Below, in pieces: positions 29,530 through 38,502 of a DNA stretch of 49,775 nt (the stretch's first letter is position 1; each line of letters starts with the position of its first letter). A program made the position numbers and the translations under genes. The DNA comes from Mycobacterium sp. 1274756.6 (GTDB lineage Bacteria > Actinomycetota > Actinomycetes > Mycobacteriales > Mycobacteriaceae), in contig NZ_LZLJ01000044.1 of NCBI RefSeq assembly GCF_001668625.1, forward strand, positions 1-49,775. The letters run 5' to 3'. The notes under the pieces were generated by a model, which saw nothing but the letters and a program-made list of their open reading frames with translations, did not search any database and was not told the DNA's origin.

Positions 29530-30338
29530 TTCAGCCCCGTCACGACGATCGAACGCACCACCTGGCGTTGGAACACCACGAACAGCAGCAGCAGCGGCGC
29601 CACGGCCACGGTGGTGGCCGCCAGCACCAGCGTCCACTGCGCGTTGTACTGCGACTGCAGTCCGGCGGTCGCCACCGTCAGCACCCGCCACTTCGGACCG
29701 CTGGTGATCACCAACGGCCACATGAAGTTGTTCCACTGCGACACCACGGTGATCAACGTCAGCGTCACCAGAACCGGCCGGGACGCGGGCACCACCACAT
29801 GCACCAGGATGTCCAGGGTGTTGGCGCCGTCCAGGCGCGCCGCGTTGAGCAGGGCGTCGGGGATGGTGCGGAAATGCTCACGCAGCAGGAAGATCGCGAA
29901 CGGCGAACCGAACACGAACGGCAATACCAACGCCCAGAACGTGTTCCGCAGCCCCAGTTGCGCCATCATCAGATACAGCGGCACGACGGTCACCGTGGCC
30001 GGCACCATCAGCGTGGCCAGATACACCCAGAACAGCGCGTCCCGGCCGGGAAACCGCAGCCGGGCGAACGCATAAGCCGCCAACACCGAACAGGTCAGCT
30101 GCCCCAGTGTGATCACCGCGGTCATCAGCGCGGTCACCGCCAGGGCGCGGCCGAACCCGGCCCCGGCCAGGTCGGCGTAGTTGGTCAGCACCGCCGGATT
30201 CGGCCAGGCCAGTGGGCTGCCGGTGGCGAACTGGCGCGGTGAGGTGAACGAGGTCAGCAATCCCAGGCCGAACGGCGCGAGGGTGATCAGCGCGGCGACC
30301 GCCAGCAGCCCGTAGACCAGCGTGTTACGTGAGGTCAT
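29526..30338 (-). CDS. uspB: Sugar ABC transporter permease UspB
   Basis: A 270-residue inner-membrane permease of the MalG type with six predicted helices. The cytoplasmic EAA-like loop NAARLDGANTLDILVHVVVP contacts the ATPase. Its start at 30338 overlaps uspA by 14 nt and its stop overlaps the uspC ATG, so the three genes form one tightly coupled operon. No ATPase gene is present in the operon. Confidence 0.93.
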   Translation of the reverse strand: MTSRNTLVYGLLAVAALITLAPFGLGLLTSFTSPRQFATGSPLAWPNPAVLTNYADLAGAGFGRALAVTALMTAVITLGQLTCSVLAAYAFARLRFPGRDALFWVYLATLMVPATVTVVPLYLMMAQLGLRNTFWALVLPFVFGSPFAIFLLREHFRTIPDALLNAARLDGANTLDILVHVVVPASRPVLVTLTLITVVSQWNNFMWPLVITSGPKWRVLTVATAGLQSQYNAQWTLVLAATTVAVAPLLLLFVVFQRQVVRSIVVTGLK

Positions 30339-31188
30339 AGGAGATCCGACGACGAAAGTACAAGTGCTGCACGACGGTGATCCCGACCAGCAGGGCGAAC
30401 AGCACCACCGACATCACCGCGGCCCGCCCGATAGCCGCCGCCCCGAACGCCTCGGCGTAGATGCGGTGGGCCACCAGGTCGGTGCGCCCGGCCGGCCCGC
30501 CCCCGGTCAGCGCGTAAACGGTGTCGAACACCTGCGCCGCGCTGACCACCCCGGTCACCAGCACGAAGAACATGGTCGGACGCAACATCGGCACCGTGAT
30601 CCGGGTGAAGCGCTGCCAGCCGCTGGCTCCGTCGGTGCGGGCGGCGGCGTGCAACTCCGCGGGGATCGCCAGGATGCCGGCCAGGAAGAACAGCGCCACG
30701 TAGCCGACGTTGGTCCACACGATCACCGCCGAGACCACCGGCAGCGCCAGCCCCGGATCGGTGAGCCACTCCACCCGCTGCCCCAGCACCGTGTTGATCG
30801 CCCCGCCGGTGGGCGCGAGCAGCCAGCGCCACAACACCGCGATCGCCAACGGTGCGCAGATCCACGGCAGCACGTAGACGGTCCGAAACACCGCACTGCC
30901 GGGCAGATCCCGGGCCAGCAACACCGCCACGCCCAGACCCAGCACGGTCTGGGCCGGCACCACGATGGCCACGAACGCCAGCGTCACCGCCAGCGAATTG
31001 CCGAACGTCGCGTCGGAGAGCACCGCGGCCCAGTTGCTCAGCCCGACGTACTCGATCGGGCCCAGCAGGTCCCAACGCTGCAGACTCAGCCACACCACCA
31101 CCAGAATCGGCAGCAGCAGAAACGCCGTCACCCCGAACAAGCTCGGGGCCAGCAGCGCATACCCCAGCGCGGTGCTGCGTCGGGTCAT
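30325..31188 (-). CDS. uspA: Sugar ABC transporter permease UspA
   Basis: A 287-residue MalF-type permease, first gene of the minus-strand uspABC operon. It has about six helices and the EAA-like loop HAAARTDGASGWQRFTRITVPML. The ATG at 31188 is chosen because the longer frame would be antisense to tldD. On the minus strand TTTAAT (31195-31200) lies 6 nt before the ATG and could be the -10. It diverges from tldD across 33 nt, as Rv2316 and Rv2315c do in Mtb. Confidence 0.92.
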   Translation of the reverse strand: MTRRSTALGYALLAPSLFGVTAFLLLPILVVVWLSLQRWDLLGPIEYVGLSNWAAVLSDATFGNSLAVTLAFVAIVVPAQTVLGLGVAVLLARDLPGSAVFRTVYVLPWICAPLAIAVLWRWLLAPTGGAINTVLGQRVEWLTDPGLALPVVSAVIVWTNVGYVALFFLAGILAIPAELHAAARTDGASGWQRFTRITVPMLRPTMFFVLVTGVVSAAQVFDTVYALTGGGPAGRTDLVAHRIYAEAFGAAAIGRAAVMSVVLFALLVGITVVQHLYFRRRISYDLT

Positions 31189-31221
31189 TGCTGTATTAAA
31201 ACCGGTGGCTACGGTGAAGGG
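31189..31221. promoter_or_regulatory. 33-bp divergent promoter region uspA/tldD
   Basis: On the plus strand TACGGT (31210-31215) lies 6 nt before the tldD GTG, and on the minus strand TTTAAT (31195-31200) lies 6 nt before the uspA ATG. Both fit the leaderless -10 geometry. Any -35 elements would lie inside the opposite genes, so the two promoters must share or compete for the same DNA. Confidence 0.45.
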
Positions 31222-32739
31222 GTGACACCGAAACGCAGCATCGACGCGGAGTTTCTCGCGCTGCCCCGACGAGAACTGGCCGACGCCGCCCTGTCCGCGG
31301 CCACCGCCGCCGGCGCCAGCCACGCCGACCTGCGCATTCACCGCATCACCACCGAGACGATCGCGCTGCGCGACGGGGAACTGGAAACCGCCGCGGTCAC
31401 CCGGGAACTGGGCCTGGCGGTGCGGGTGATCGTCGACGGGACCTGGGGCTTCGCCTCGCACGCCGAGCTCACCGCCGACGTCGCCGCCGAGACCGCCCGG
31501 CGCGCGGTGGCGGTGGCCCGAGCCCTGGCGCCGCTGAACCGGGAACGCGTCGAGTTGGCGCCCGAACCGGTCTACCCCGACGCTACCTGGGTGTCGCGCT
31601 ACGACATCGACCCGTTCGAGGTGCCCGCCGCCGACAAGATCGCCGTCCTCGACGACTACTCCGGTCGGCTGCTGGCCGCCGACGGCGTCGACCACGTCAC
31701 CGCCGCGCTGATGGCCGTCAAGGAGCAGAGCTTCTACGCCGACACCTTCGGCTCGGCGATCACCCAGCAGCGGGTACGGCTGATGCCGACGCTGTCCGCC
31801 CTCACCGTCGACACCGCCGAGGGCGGATTCGACTCCATGCGCACCCTGGCGCCGCCGACCGCACGCGGTTGGGAGCTGGTCGCCGGCGACGAGATCTGGG
31901 ACTGGTCGGACGAGTTGGCTCAGCTGCCGGTGCTGCTGGCCGAGAAGATGAAGGCGCCCAGCGTCGCGGCCGGGCCCACCGACCTGGTGATCGACCCGTC
32001 GAACCTGTGGTTGACGATCCACGAATCCATCGGGCACGCAACGGAATACGACCGTGCCATCGGCTACGAGGCGGCCTACGCCGGCACCTCGTTCGCCACC
32101 CCGGACAAGCTCGGCAGCATGCGCTACGGTTCGCCGGTGATGAACGTGACCGCCGACCGCACCGAGGAGTTCGGCCTGGCCAGCATCGGCTACGACGACG
32201 AAGGAGTGGCCGCCCAACGCTGGGACCTGGTGCGCGACGGCGTCTTCGTCGGCTATCAACTCGACCGGGTGTTCGCGCCGCGGCTCGGGCAGCAGCGCTC
32301 CAACGGCTGCTCCTACGCCGACTCCCCGCACCACGTACCGATCCAACGGATGGCCAACGTGTCCCTGCAGCCCGCCCCCGACGACGTCTCCACCGACGAT
32401 CTGATCGGACGCATCGATGACGGCATCTACATCGTCGGGGACCGGTCCTGGTCAATCGACATGCAGCGCTACAACTTCCAATTCACCGGACAGCGGTTCT
32501 ACCGGATCCGCGGCGGGCGCATCGACGGCCAGCTGCGCGACGTGGCCTATCAGGCCACCACCACCGACTTCTGGAACTCGATGGAGGCGGTCGGCGGGCC
32601 GCGCACCTGGGTGCTCGGCGGGGCGTTCAACTGCGGCAAAGCCCAGCCGGGTCAGGTGGCCGCGGTGAGCCATGGCTGCCCGGCGGCGCTGTTCCGCGGC
32701 GTCAACGTGCTCAACACCCGCAGTGAGGCCGGCCGATGA
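31222..32739 (+). CDS. tldD: Metalloprotease TldD
   Basis: Catalytic subunit of the TldD/TldE heterodimeric protease, known in enterobacteria for CcdA degradation and microcin B17 leader cleavage. The 505-residue protein has the zinc motif HESIGH (HExxxH) in LWLTIHESIGHATEYDRA and the conserved C-terminal LGGAFNCGKAQPGQ with HGCPAALFRGVNVLNT. The GTG at 31222 lies immediately after GAAGG, and the longer open frame upstream is antisense to uspA. The stop overlaps the tldE ATG by 4 nt, so the subunits are coproduced. Confidence 0.95.
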   Translation: MTPKRSIDAEFLALPRRELADAALSAATAAGASHADLRIHRITTETIALRDGELETAAVTRELGLAVRVIVDGTWGFASHAELTADVAAETARRAVAVARALAPLNRERVELAPEPVYPDATWVSRYDIDPFEVPAADKIAVLDDYSGRLLAADGVDHVTAALMAVKEQSFYADTFGSAITQQRVRLMPTLSALTVDTAEGGFDSMRTLAPPTARGWELVAGDEIWDWSDELAQLPVLLAEKMKAPSVAAGPTDLVIDPSNLWLTIHESIGHATEYDRAIGYEAAYAGTSFATPDKLGSMRYGSPVMNVTADRTEEFGLASIGYDDEGVAAQRWDLVRDGVFVGYQLDRVFAPRLGQQRSNGCSYADSPHHVPIQRMANVSLQPAPDDVSTDDLIGRIDDGIYIVGDRSWSIDMQRYNFQFTGQRFYRIRGGRIDGQLRDVAYQATTTDFWNSMEAVGGPRTWVLGGAFNCGKAQPGQVAAVSHGCPAALFRGVNVLNTRSEAGR

Positions 32740-34109
32740 TCCCCGCGCAGCAGGTCGTGGAGTCGGCCCTGGCCGAGGCCGCCCGGCTGGGCCGGGCAGA
32801 GGAGACGATCGTGGTCGTCACCGACCGGGCGCAGGCGTCGCTGCGCTGGGCGAACAACTCGATGACCACCAACGGCGCCTCGGTGAGCCGCGAGACCACG
32901 GTGATCTCGATCCGGCGCGACGACGCCGGCGCCCGGGTCGGGTCGCTGACCACCGCGGAAGTGGATCCGGCGGCGCTGCCGGGTCTGGTTGCCGCCTCCG
33001 CCGACGCCGCGGCGGCCGCGTCCCCGGCCCGCGACGCCGCGCCGCTGCTCCCCGGCGGTGACCCGCCGGCGGATTGGGACGACGCGGTGCCCGGCACCGG
33101 GCCGGAGACGTTCGCCGGCCTCACCGGGCCGCTCAGTCGCGGCTTCGGCGGCAAGTCCACCCTGTACGGCTTCGCCCGCCACGAGGTGGACACCGTCTTC
33201 GTGGCCTCCTCGACCGGGCTGCGGCGCCGGTTCACCCAGCCCACCGGATCGGTGGAGATCAACGCCAAAAAGGCCGGCGCCAGCGCCTGGGCCGGCGTGG
33301 CGACACCGGATTTCGTTGCCGTGCCGACCGATTCGCTGCTCGAGCAGTTGGAGACCCGGTTGGGCTGGGCGGCGCGCAGCGTGGACCTGCCGGCCGGCCG
33401 CTATGAGACGCTCATGCCCCCGTCGACGGTGGCCGACATGCTGATCTACCTCGGCTGGACGATGGCCGGACGCGGCGCCCAGGAGGGCCGCACCGCGCTG
33501 TCGGCGCCGGGCGGCGGCACCCGGGTGGGGGAGCGGCTGAGTGCCCTGCCGTTGACCCTCTACTCCGACCCGCACGCCCCGGGGCTGGCCTGCACCCCGT
33601 TCGTCGCGGCCACCAGCTCCTCGGAGACGGTGTCGGTGTTCGACAACGGGTTGGACATCACCCGCACCGACTGGATCCGCGACGGCGTCATCACCGCGCT
33701 GGCCTACCCGCGGGCCTACGCCGCCGAGTACGACGCCCCGGTCGCGGTGGCCGCCGATAACCTGCTGATGACCGGCGGGCAGGCCACGCTCGAGGAGATG
33801 ATCGCCGGCACCGAGCGTGGGCTGCTGTTGACCACGTTGTGGTACATCCGCGAGGTCGACCCGACCACGTTGCTGCTGACCGGGCTCACCCGCGACGGCG
33901 TCTACCTGATCGAGGACGGCGCGGTGCGCGCCGCGGTGAACAACTTCCGGTTCAACGAGAGCCCGCTGGATCTGCTGCGCCGCGCCAGTGAAGCCGGCGT
34001 CAGCGAGCCGACCCTGCCCCGCGAATGGGGCGACTGGGCCACCCGGGCGTCGATGCCGGCGCTGCGGATCCCCGACTTCCACATGTCGTCGGTGAGCCAG
34101 GCGCAGTGA
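32736..34109 (+). CDS. tldE: TldE/PmbA family protease subunit
   Basis: Non-catalytic partner of TldD. The 457-residue protein has the PmbA fold with TTNGASVSRETTVISI near the N-terminus and LTLYSDPHAPGLACTPF and MTGGQATLEEMIAGTERGLLLTTLWYIREVDPTTLLLTGLTRDGVYLIEDG toward the C-terminus. It lacks the HExxxH found in TldD, as expected. It ends 4 nt before the convergent MOSC gene. The natural substrate in mycobacteria is unknown; no RiPP precursor gene is visible nearby. Confidence 0.93.
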   Translation: MIPAQQVVESALAEAARLGRAEETIVVVTDRAQASLRWANNSMTTNGASVSRETTVISIRRDDAGARVGSLTTAEVDPAALPGLVAASADAAAAASPARDAAPLLPGGDPPADWDDAVPGTGPETFAGLTGPLSRGFGGKSTLYGFARHEVDTVFVASSTGLRRRFTQPTGSVEINAKKAGASAWAGVATPDFVAVPTDSLLEQLETRLGWAARSVDLPAGRYETLMPPSTVADMLIYLGWTMAGRGAQEGRTALSAPGGGTRVGERLSALPLTLYSDPHAPGLACTPFVAATSSSETVSVFDNGLDITRTDWIRDGVITALAYPRAYAAEYDAPVAVAADNLLMTGGQATLEEMIAGTERGLLLTTLWYIREVDPTTLLLTGLTRDGVYLIEDGAVRAAVNNFRFNESPLDLLRRASEAGVSEPTLPREWGDWATRASMPALRIPDFHMSSVSQAQ

Positions 34110-34113
34110 CGCC

Positions 34114-35103
34114 TCAGCGGCGTCCGACCTGAACGCCGCGCGAGATCGCCGCCGTGCCGGCCTTCATCAGCAGGCGCTTGACCATCGCCGCGCCCGCACC
34201 GGCGGTCGAGGAGATCAGCGAGCGGTGCGCCGGCCGGAATTCCAGCGGGTCTCCCTCGCGCAGTCGGCCCGGCCGTCCGACGGTTCCGTAGACCCCGAGG
34301 CAGTGGTGGGCGTGGGCGGCGAGGGTGCGGGTGATCTGCCGGTCGCGGGCCAGTTCGTATTGGGCATGCGAAGGCATCACGCAGCGCACCGTCGGCAGCA
34401 GCGGTTTGAGCTCGGCCTGTGGGGCGACCAGCGTGCCGCCGCACCAGTCCGTCTCCGGAGAGTCGGACGAGCCGGCGGCGTCGACCAGAATCGTGGGCCG
34501 GAACCGACGGACGTCGAAATCCGAGCCGGGCGCCAGCCCGGCCATGGCCTGCAGCGTCTGTTCGGTGATCACGTGGATCGGATAGGCGTCGACGTAGCTG
34601 CCGACCGGGGTGATGTAGCGGCTCAGCTCGGCGAGTTTCTTCACCGGGAACATCGACAGGTCCGGGAGCGGCTCGTCGGGATCGAGGCCGAAGTAGGAGT
34701 GGATGTCGGAGGGGGTCGCCATCGTCCCGCGGTACTGGTCGCGGTCCTCGATCGGCGGCAGCGGGCGCAGTTCCACGTCGCGGTCGAGGTACGACGACAG
34801 CGCCGCGTGGACTTCCGGATCGGAGCTGGAGATCTCGGTCCCGTCCGGGAACTCGATGATCACCTCGGGTGCGTGCCCCGGACCGGCCTCCGGCGGCGGT
34901 GGCTGCGCATAACGCGCGCTGCACAAGAGCAGACCGGCCAGCCGCTTGGCGCTGGTGGTCGCGTCCTTCGCCAGGTCACGCACGGCCCAGGTCCGGTCGG
35001 CGTGCACGCCCAGTTCACCGACTTCGGCGGTGGTGATGCGCTGTCCGGCCATGGACTTCACCGGATACCGCCAGATCCCGGTGATGCGCCCGATCTCGAC
35101 CAT
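34114..35103 (-). CDS. MOSC-domain protein (molybdenum cofactor-binding type)
   Basis: A 329-residue protein with an N-terminal MOSC beta-barrel domain (GRITGIWRYPVKSMAGQRI) and a C-terminal MOSC domain. RRFRPTILVD (199-208) and Arg240-Cys241 match the conserved segments of mARC/YcbX-type enzymes, where the Cys coordinates molybdenum. It probably reduces N-hydroxylated or similar compounds using an electron partner. The start at 35103 has TAGGCT 8 nt upstream on the minus strand. It lies 31 nt after the NDH-2-like gene on the same strand, which makes a redox link conceivable but unproven. Confidence 0.88.
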   Translation of the reverse strand: MVEIGRITGIWRYPVKSMAGQRITTAEVGELGVHADRTWAVRDLAKDATTSAKRLAGLLLCSARYAQPPPPEAGPGHAPEVIIEFPDGTEISSSDPEVHAALSSYLDRDVELRPLPPIEDRDQYRGTMATPSDIHSYFGLDPDEPLPDLSMFPVKKLAELSRYITPVGSYVDAYPIHVITEQTLQAMAGLAPGSDFDVRRFRPTILVDAAGSSDSPETDWCGGTLVAPQAELKPLLPTVRCVMPSHAQYELARDRQITRTLAAHAHHCLGVYGTVGRPGRLREGDPLEFRPAHRSLISSTAGAGAAMVKRLLMKAGTAAISRGVQVGRR

Positions 35104-35111
35104 CCCGCGCG

Positions 35112-35117
35112 AGCCTA
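35112..35117 (-). promoter_or_regulatory. -10 element of MOSC gene
   Basis: TAGGCT on the minus strand, 8 nt before the ATG at 35103 and 17 nt after the NDH-like stop. It gives the MOSC gene its own probable near-leaderless promoter. Confidence 0.45.
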
Positions 35118-35134
35118 CCCGAGTAGCCGCGGGC

Positions 35135-36406
35135 TCAATCGGTGTCGACGTGGCCGAGCACGATCTGCGGTCGGCTCGGGGTGAGGTAGCTGACCGCCCA
35201 GGATGCCGCCGCCCCCAGGCGCTGCCAGATCCCCGAGAGGAGGGCGGCGTGCACGGCCAGCCAGGACACGAACGCGATCGGGCCCTGCATCTGCAGCCGG
35301 CGCGGGCCGAGCTCGGCCACCGCGGCGCCGCGACCGATCATCGCCATGATGCCTTTGTCCAGGTAGCGGAACGGCGTGCGGGCGCGCCCGGACAGGTCGG
35401 CGAGGATGTTGCGGGCGGCCCACTTGCCCGACTGTTGGGCCACCGAACCCAGCTGCGGCAGCTGACGACCCTTGCTGTCGGTGATGTTGGCGCTGTCGCC
35501 GAGCACGTACACGCCGTCGAATCCGGGGGCGGTGAGGTCGGGGTTGACGTCGACGCGTCCGCCCTTGCCCTGGGGCAGCGCGGTGTCGGCGATCAGTTGC
35601 GGTGCCTTGAGTCCGCCCGCCCAGACGATCACGTCGCCGGGCAGTTCGGTGTCGTCGGCCAGCGTGACGCCGTCGGGCCGGACCGCGGTCACCTTGGTGC
35701 CGAGCCGTAGTTCGACGCCCATCTTCTGCAGTTGCTCACGCGCGTAGGCCTGGGACCTGTCCGAGAACGGCCCGAGCACGGTGGGCACCATGTCGACCAG
35801 CTTGATGCTGATGCCGCGGGCGAACTCCTCGGAGAAGGCGGCCGCGATCGCGGTGTGGACGTTCTCGGCGACCGCGCCGGCCAGTTCCACCCCGGTGGGC
35901 CCGCCGCCGATGACGATGAGGTCGAGGCGGCGCTTCATCCCGGCGGGGGAGTCGGCGTCGTCGAGGTGGGCGACCATCTTGGCGCCCAGCCGGATGGCGT
36001 CGTCGAGGCTGTAGAGCGGATAGGTGTGCTCGCGGGCGCCGTCGATCCCGAAGTAGTTGGCCGACGCGCCGGGCGCGAGCACCAGGATCTTGGCCCGGCA
36101 GATCGTGCCGTCGGACAGCGTCACCTGCTTGGCGGCGGGGTCCACGCCGGTCACCTCGTCGACGACGACGCGGACCCGCCGGTAGCGGCGGAAGATCGCC
36201 CGCAGCGGCCGGGCCACCTCCGAGGTGCCGATCTGGGCGGTGGCGACCTGGTAGAGCAGCGGCTGGAACTGGTGGTAGTTGTTCTTGTCGACCAGCAGGA
36301 CGTCGACCCCCTTGCGGGCCAGCCGGCGGGTGACCGCCACCCCGGCGAAGCCGCCGCCGACCACGATGACGTCGTGAAAAACCGTCCGAGCATCGTCTGA
36401 AGCCAT
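35135..36406 (-). CDS. Type II NADH dehydrogenase-like FAD/NAD(P) oxidoreductase
   Basis: A 423-residue flavoprotein. FAD-binding GGGFAG is at 17-22 and NADH-binding GGGPTG at 167-172. Other family features are QFQPLLYQVATAQI (51-58 region), VIWAGGLKAP and the second FAD segment GVYVLGDSANI, followed by QQSGKWAARNI. It resembles NDH-2, which passes electrons from NADH to menaquinone at the membrane without pumping protons. It is shorter than Mtb Ndh (463 residues as remembered), so it may be a paralogue. The C-terminal ISFVSWLAVHAALL-like hydrophobic helix should anchor it. ATG at 36406 with TAGCCT 7 nt upstream. Confidence 0.85.
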   Translation of the reverse strand: MASDDARTVFHDVIVVGGGFAGVAVTRRLARKGVDVLLVDKNNYHQFQPLLYQVATAQIGTSEVARPLRAIFRRYRRVRVVVDEVTGVDPAAKQVTLSDGTICRAKILVLAPGASANYFGIDGAREHTYPLYSLDDAIRLGAKMVAHLDDADSPAGMKRRLDLIVIGGGPTGVELAGAVAENVHTAIAAAFSEEFARGISIKLVDMVPTVLGPFSDRSQAYAREQLQKMGVELRLGTKVTAVRPDGVTLADDTELPGDVIVWAGGLKAPQLIADTALPQGKGGRVDVNPDLTAPGFDGVYVLGDSANITDSKGRQLPQLGSVAQQSGKWAARNILADLSGRARTPFRYLDKGIMAMIGRGAAVAELGPRRLQMQGPIAFVSWLAVHAALLSGIWQRLGAAASWAVSYLTPSRPQIVLGHVDTD

Positions 36407-36413
36407 GATCGCG

Positions 36414-36419
36414 AGGCTA
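36414..36419 (-). promoter_or_regulatory. -10 element of NDH-2-like gene
   Basis: TAGCCT on the minus strand, separated by 7 nt from the ATG at 36406; no Shine-Dalgarno is visible in the gap, so a leaderless transcript is likely. Confidence 0.5.
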
Positions 36420-36499
36420 GCTTGATTCGGCGCGTCGCGTATCGCGGCAGGTGAACACCGGCGATCCCGGGCCGGAAAGGGCCGCCGGCCGGGAGGGCG

Positions 36500-36530
36500 T
36501 TGACAGCGGCGGTACGGGCCTCGCTAAATT
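36500..36530 (+). promoter_or_regulatory. htpG promoter
   Basis: A consensus TTGACA at 36500-36505 and TAAATT at 36525-36530 (spacer 19; CTAAAT with 18) about 30-60 nt before htpG. This is a SigA-like pattern. No CIRCE, HspR (HAIR) or SigH/SigE GGAAC-type motif was seen, so heat control is not evident. Confidence 0.5.
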
Positions 36531-36558
36531 CGAGACAGAGTCCGGTGAGGGGAGTGGC

Positions 36559-38499
36559 ATGAACGCGCGTGTCGAACAGCGGGAGTTCCAGGCGGAGGCC
36601 CGCCAGTTGCTGGATCTGATGATCCACTCGGTGTACTCCAACAAGGATTCGTTCCTGCGGGAGCTGATCTCCAACGCCTCCGACGCCCTGGACAAGCTGC
36701 GGCTGGAAGCCTTCCGCAACAAGGACCTCGACCCGTCCGGGGAGCTCACCTCCGATCTGCACATCGAGATCGACACCGATCCCGAGGCCCGCACCCTGAC
36801 CGTGCGCGACAACGGGATCGGTATGACCCGCGACGAGGTCGTCGACCTCATCGGCACCCTGGCCAAATCCGGCACCGCCGAACTGCGCCAGCGGCTCCGT
36901 GAGGCGAAGAGCGAGGAGGCCTCCGAAGAGTTGATCGGCCAGTTCGGGATCGGCTTCTACTCGGCGTTCATGGTCGCCGACAAGGTCGAGTTGCTCACCC
37001 GCAAGATCGGGGAGGGCGACGCGACCCGGTGGGAGTCCAGCGGGGAGGGCACCTACACGATCGAGACGGTCGAGGACGCACCGCAGGGCACCTCGGTCAC
37101 CTTGCATCTCAAACCGGTGGATGCCGAGGACGGGCTGCACGACTACACCGCCGAGTGGACCATCCGCAACCTGGTCAAAACCTACTCCGACTTCATCGCC
37201 TGGCCGATCCGGATGGCCGTGGAGCGGCGCACACCGCCGGCCGAGGAGGGCGGCGAGGAGACCGTGACCACCGAGGTCGAGACCATCAACTCGATGCAGG
37301 CGCTGTGGGCACGCCCGAAAGACGAAGTCTCCGAGGACGAGTACAAGGAGTTCTACAAGCACATCGCGCACGCCTGGGACGACCCGCTCGACGTCATCGC
37401 GATGCGCGGCGAGGGCACCTTCGAATACCAAGCGCTGCTGTTCATCCCGTCGCACGCCCCGTTCGACCTGTTCAACGCCGACGCCCGCACCGGGGTGCAG
37501 CTATACGTCAAACGGGTCTTCATCATGGCCGACTGCGACGACCTGATGCCGACCTACCTGCGCTTCATCAAGGGCGTGGTCGACGCACAGGACATGTCGC
37601 TCAACGTCTCCCGGGAGATCCTGCAGCAGGACCGGCAGATCACCGCGATCCGCCGTCGTCTGACCAAGAAGGTGCTCTCGGCGATCAAGGATCTGCAGAC
37701 CAACCGGGCCGAGGACTACCGCACCTTCTGGGGGCAGTTCGGTCGGGTGCTCAAGGAAGGGCTGCTGTCCGACACCGAGAACCAGGAGACGCTGCTGACG
37801 GTGTCCTCGTTCGCCTCCACGCACAGCGAGGAGGAATCCACCACGCTGGCGCAGTACGTCGAGCGGATGAAAGAGGGCCAGGAGCAGATCTTCTACGCCA
37901 CCGGCGAATCCCGCGAGCAGCTGCTCAAATCGCCGCACCTGGAGGCGTTCAAAGCCCGCGGCTATGAGGTGCTGCTGCTCACCGACCCGGTCGACGAGGT
38001 CTGGGTGGGCGTGGTCACCGAGTTTGACGGCAAGCCGCTGCAGTCGGTCGCCAAGGGCGAGGTGGACCTGGACACCGAGGAAGAGAAGTCGGCGCACGAA
38101 GCCGAGCGCAAGGAGCAGGAGAAGGACTTCGCCGACCTGCTGAGCTGGCTGCAGGAGACCCTCGACGACCACGTCAAAGAGGTGCGGCTGTCGAGCCGGT
38201 TGACCGACTCCCCGGCGTGTTTGATCACCGACGCGTTCGGGATGACCCCGGCGCTGGCCCGCATCTACCGCGCCTCCGGCCAGGAGGTCCCGATGGGCAA
38301 ACGGATCCTGGAGCTCAACCCGACCCATCCGCTGGTGACCGGGCTGCGCGCCGCGCACGCCGACCGCGCCGACGATCCGGCGGTCGCCGAGACCGCCGAA
38401 CTGCTGTACGGCACCGCGCTGTTGGCCGAGGGCGGGATGCTGGAGGATCCGGCCCGGTTCGCCGAACTGCTGGCCGGGCGGCTGGCGCGGACGCTGTAG
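36559..38499 (+). CDS. htpG: Chaperone protein HtpG (Hsp90)
   Basis: ATP-dependent Hsp90-type chaperone. The 646-residue protein has the GHKL ATPase domain with SNASDALDKLR, DNGIGMT and GQFGIGFYSAFMVADK, then middle and C-terminal dimerisation domains. Length matches Mtb HtpG. The ATG at 36559 follows GTGAGGGGAG, and the longer reading frame upstream covers the promoter, so it is rejected. It ends 3 nt before the convergent alpha/beta hydrolase. Confidence 0.97.
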   Translation: MNARVEQREFQAEARQLLDLMIHSVYSNKDSFLRELISNASDALDKLRLEAFRNKDLDPSGELTSDLHIEIDTDPEARTLTVRDNGIGMTRDEVVDLIGTLAKSGTAELRQRLREAKSEEASEELIGQFGIGFYSAFMVADKVELLTRKIGEGDATRWESSGEGTYTIETVEDAPQGTSVTLHLKPVDAEDGLHDYTAEWTIRNLVKTYSDFIAWPIRMAVERRTPPAEEGGEETVTTEVETINSMQALWARPKDEVSEDEYKEFYKHIAHAWDDPLDVIAMRGEGTFEYQALLFIPSHAPFDLFNADARTGVQLYVKRVFIMADCDDLMPTYLRFIKGVVDAQDMSLNVSREILQQDRQITAIRRRLTKKVLSAIKDLQTNRAEDYRTFWGQFGRVLKEGLLSDTENQETLLTVSSFASTHSEEESTTLAQYVERMKEGQEQIFYATGESREQLLKSPHLEAFKARGYEVLLLTDPVDEVWVGVVTEFDGKPLQSVAKGEVDLDTEEEKSAHEAERKEQEKDFADLLSWLQETLDDHVKEVRLSSRLTDSPACLITDAFGMTPALARIYRASGQEVPMGKRILELNPTHPLVTGLRAAHADRADDPAVAETAELLYGTALLAEGGMLEDPARFAELLAGRLARTL

Positions 38500-38502
38500 C
38501 CG

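Noticed and set aside
30325..32346. Extended uspA frame starting inside tldD
   Set aside because: The extra N-terminal 386 residues are antisense to tldD; the conserved permease starts at MTRRSTALGYALLAPSLFG.
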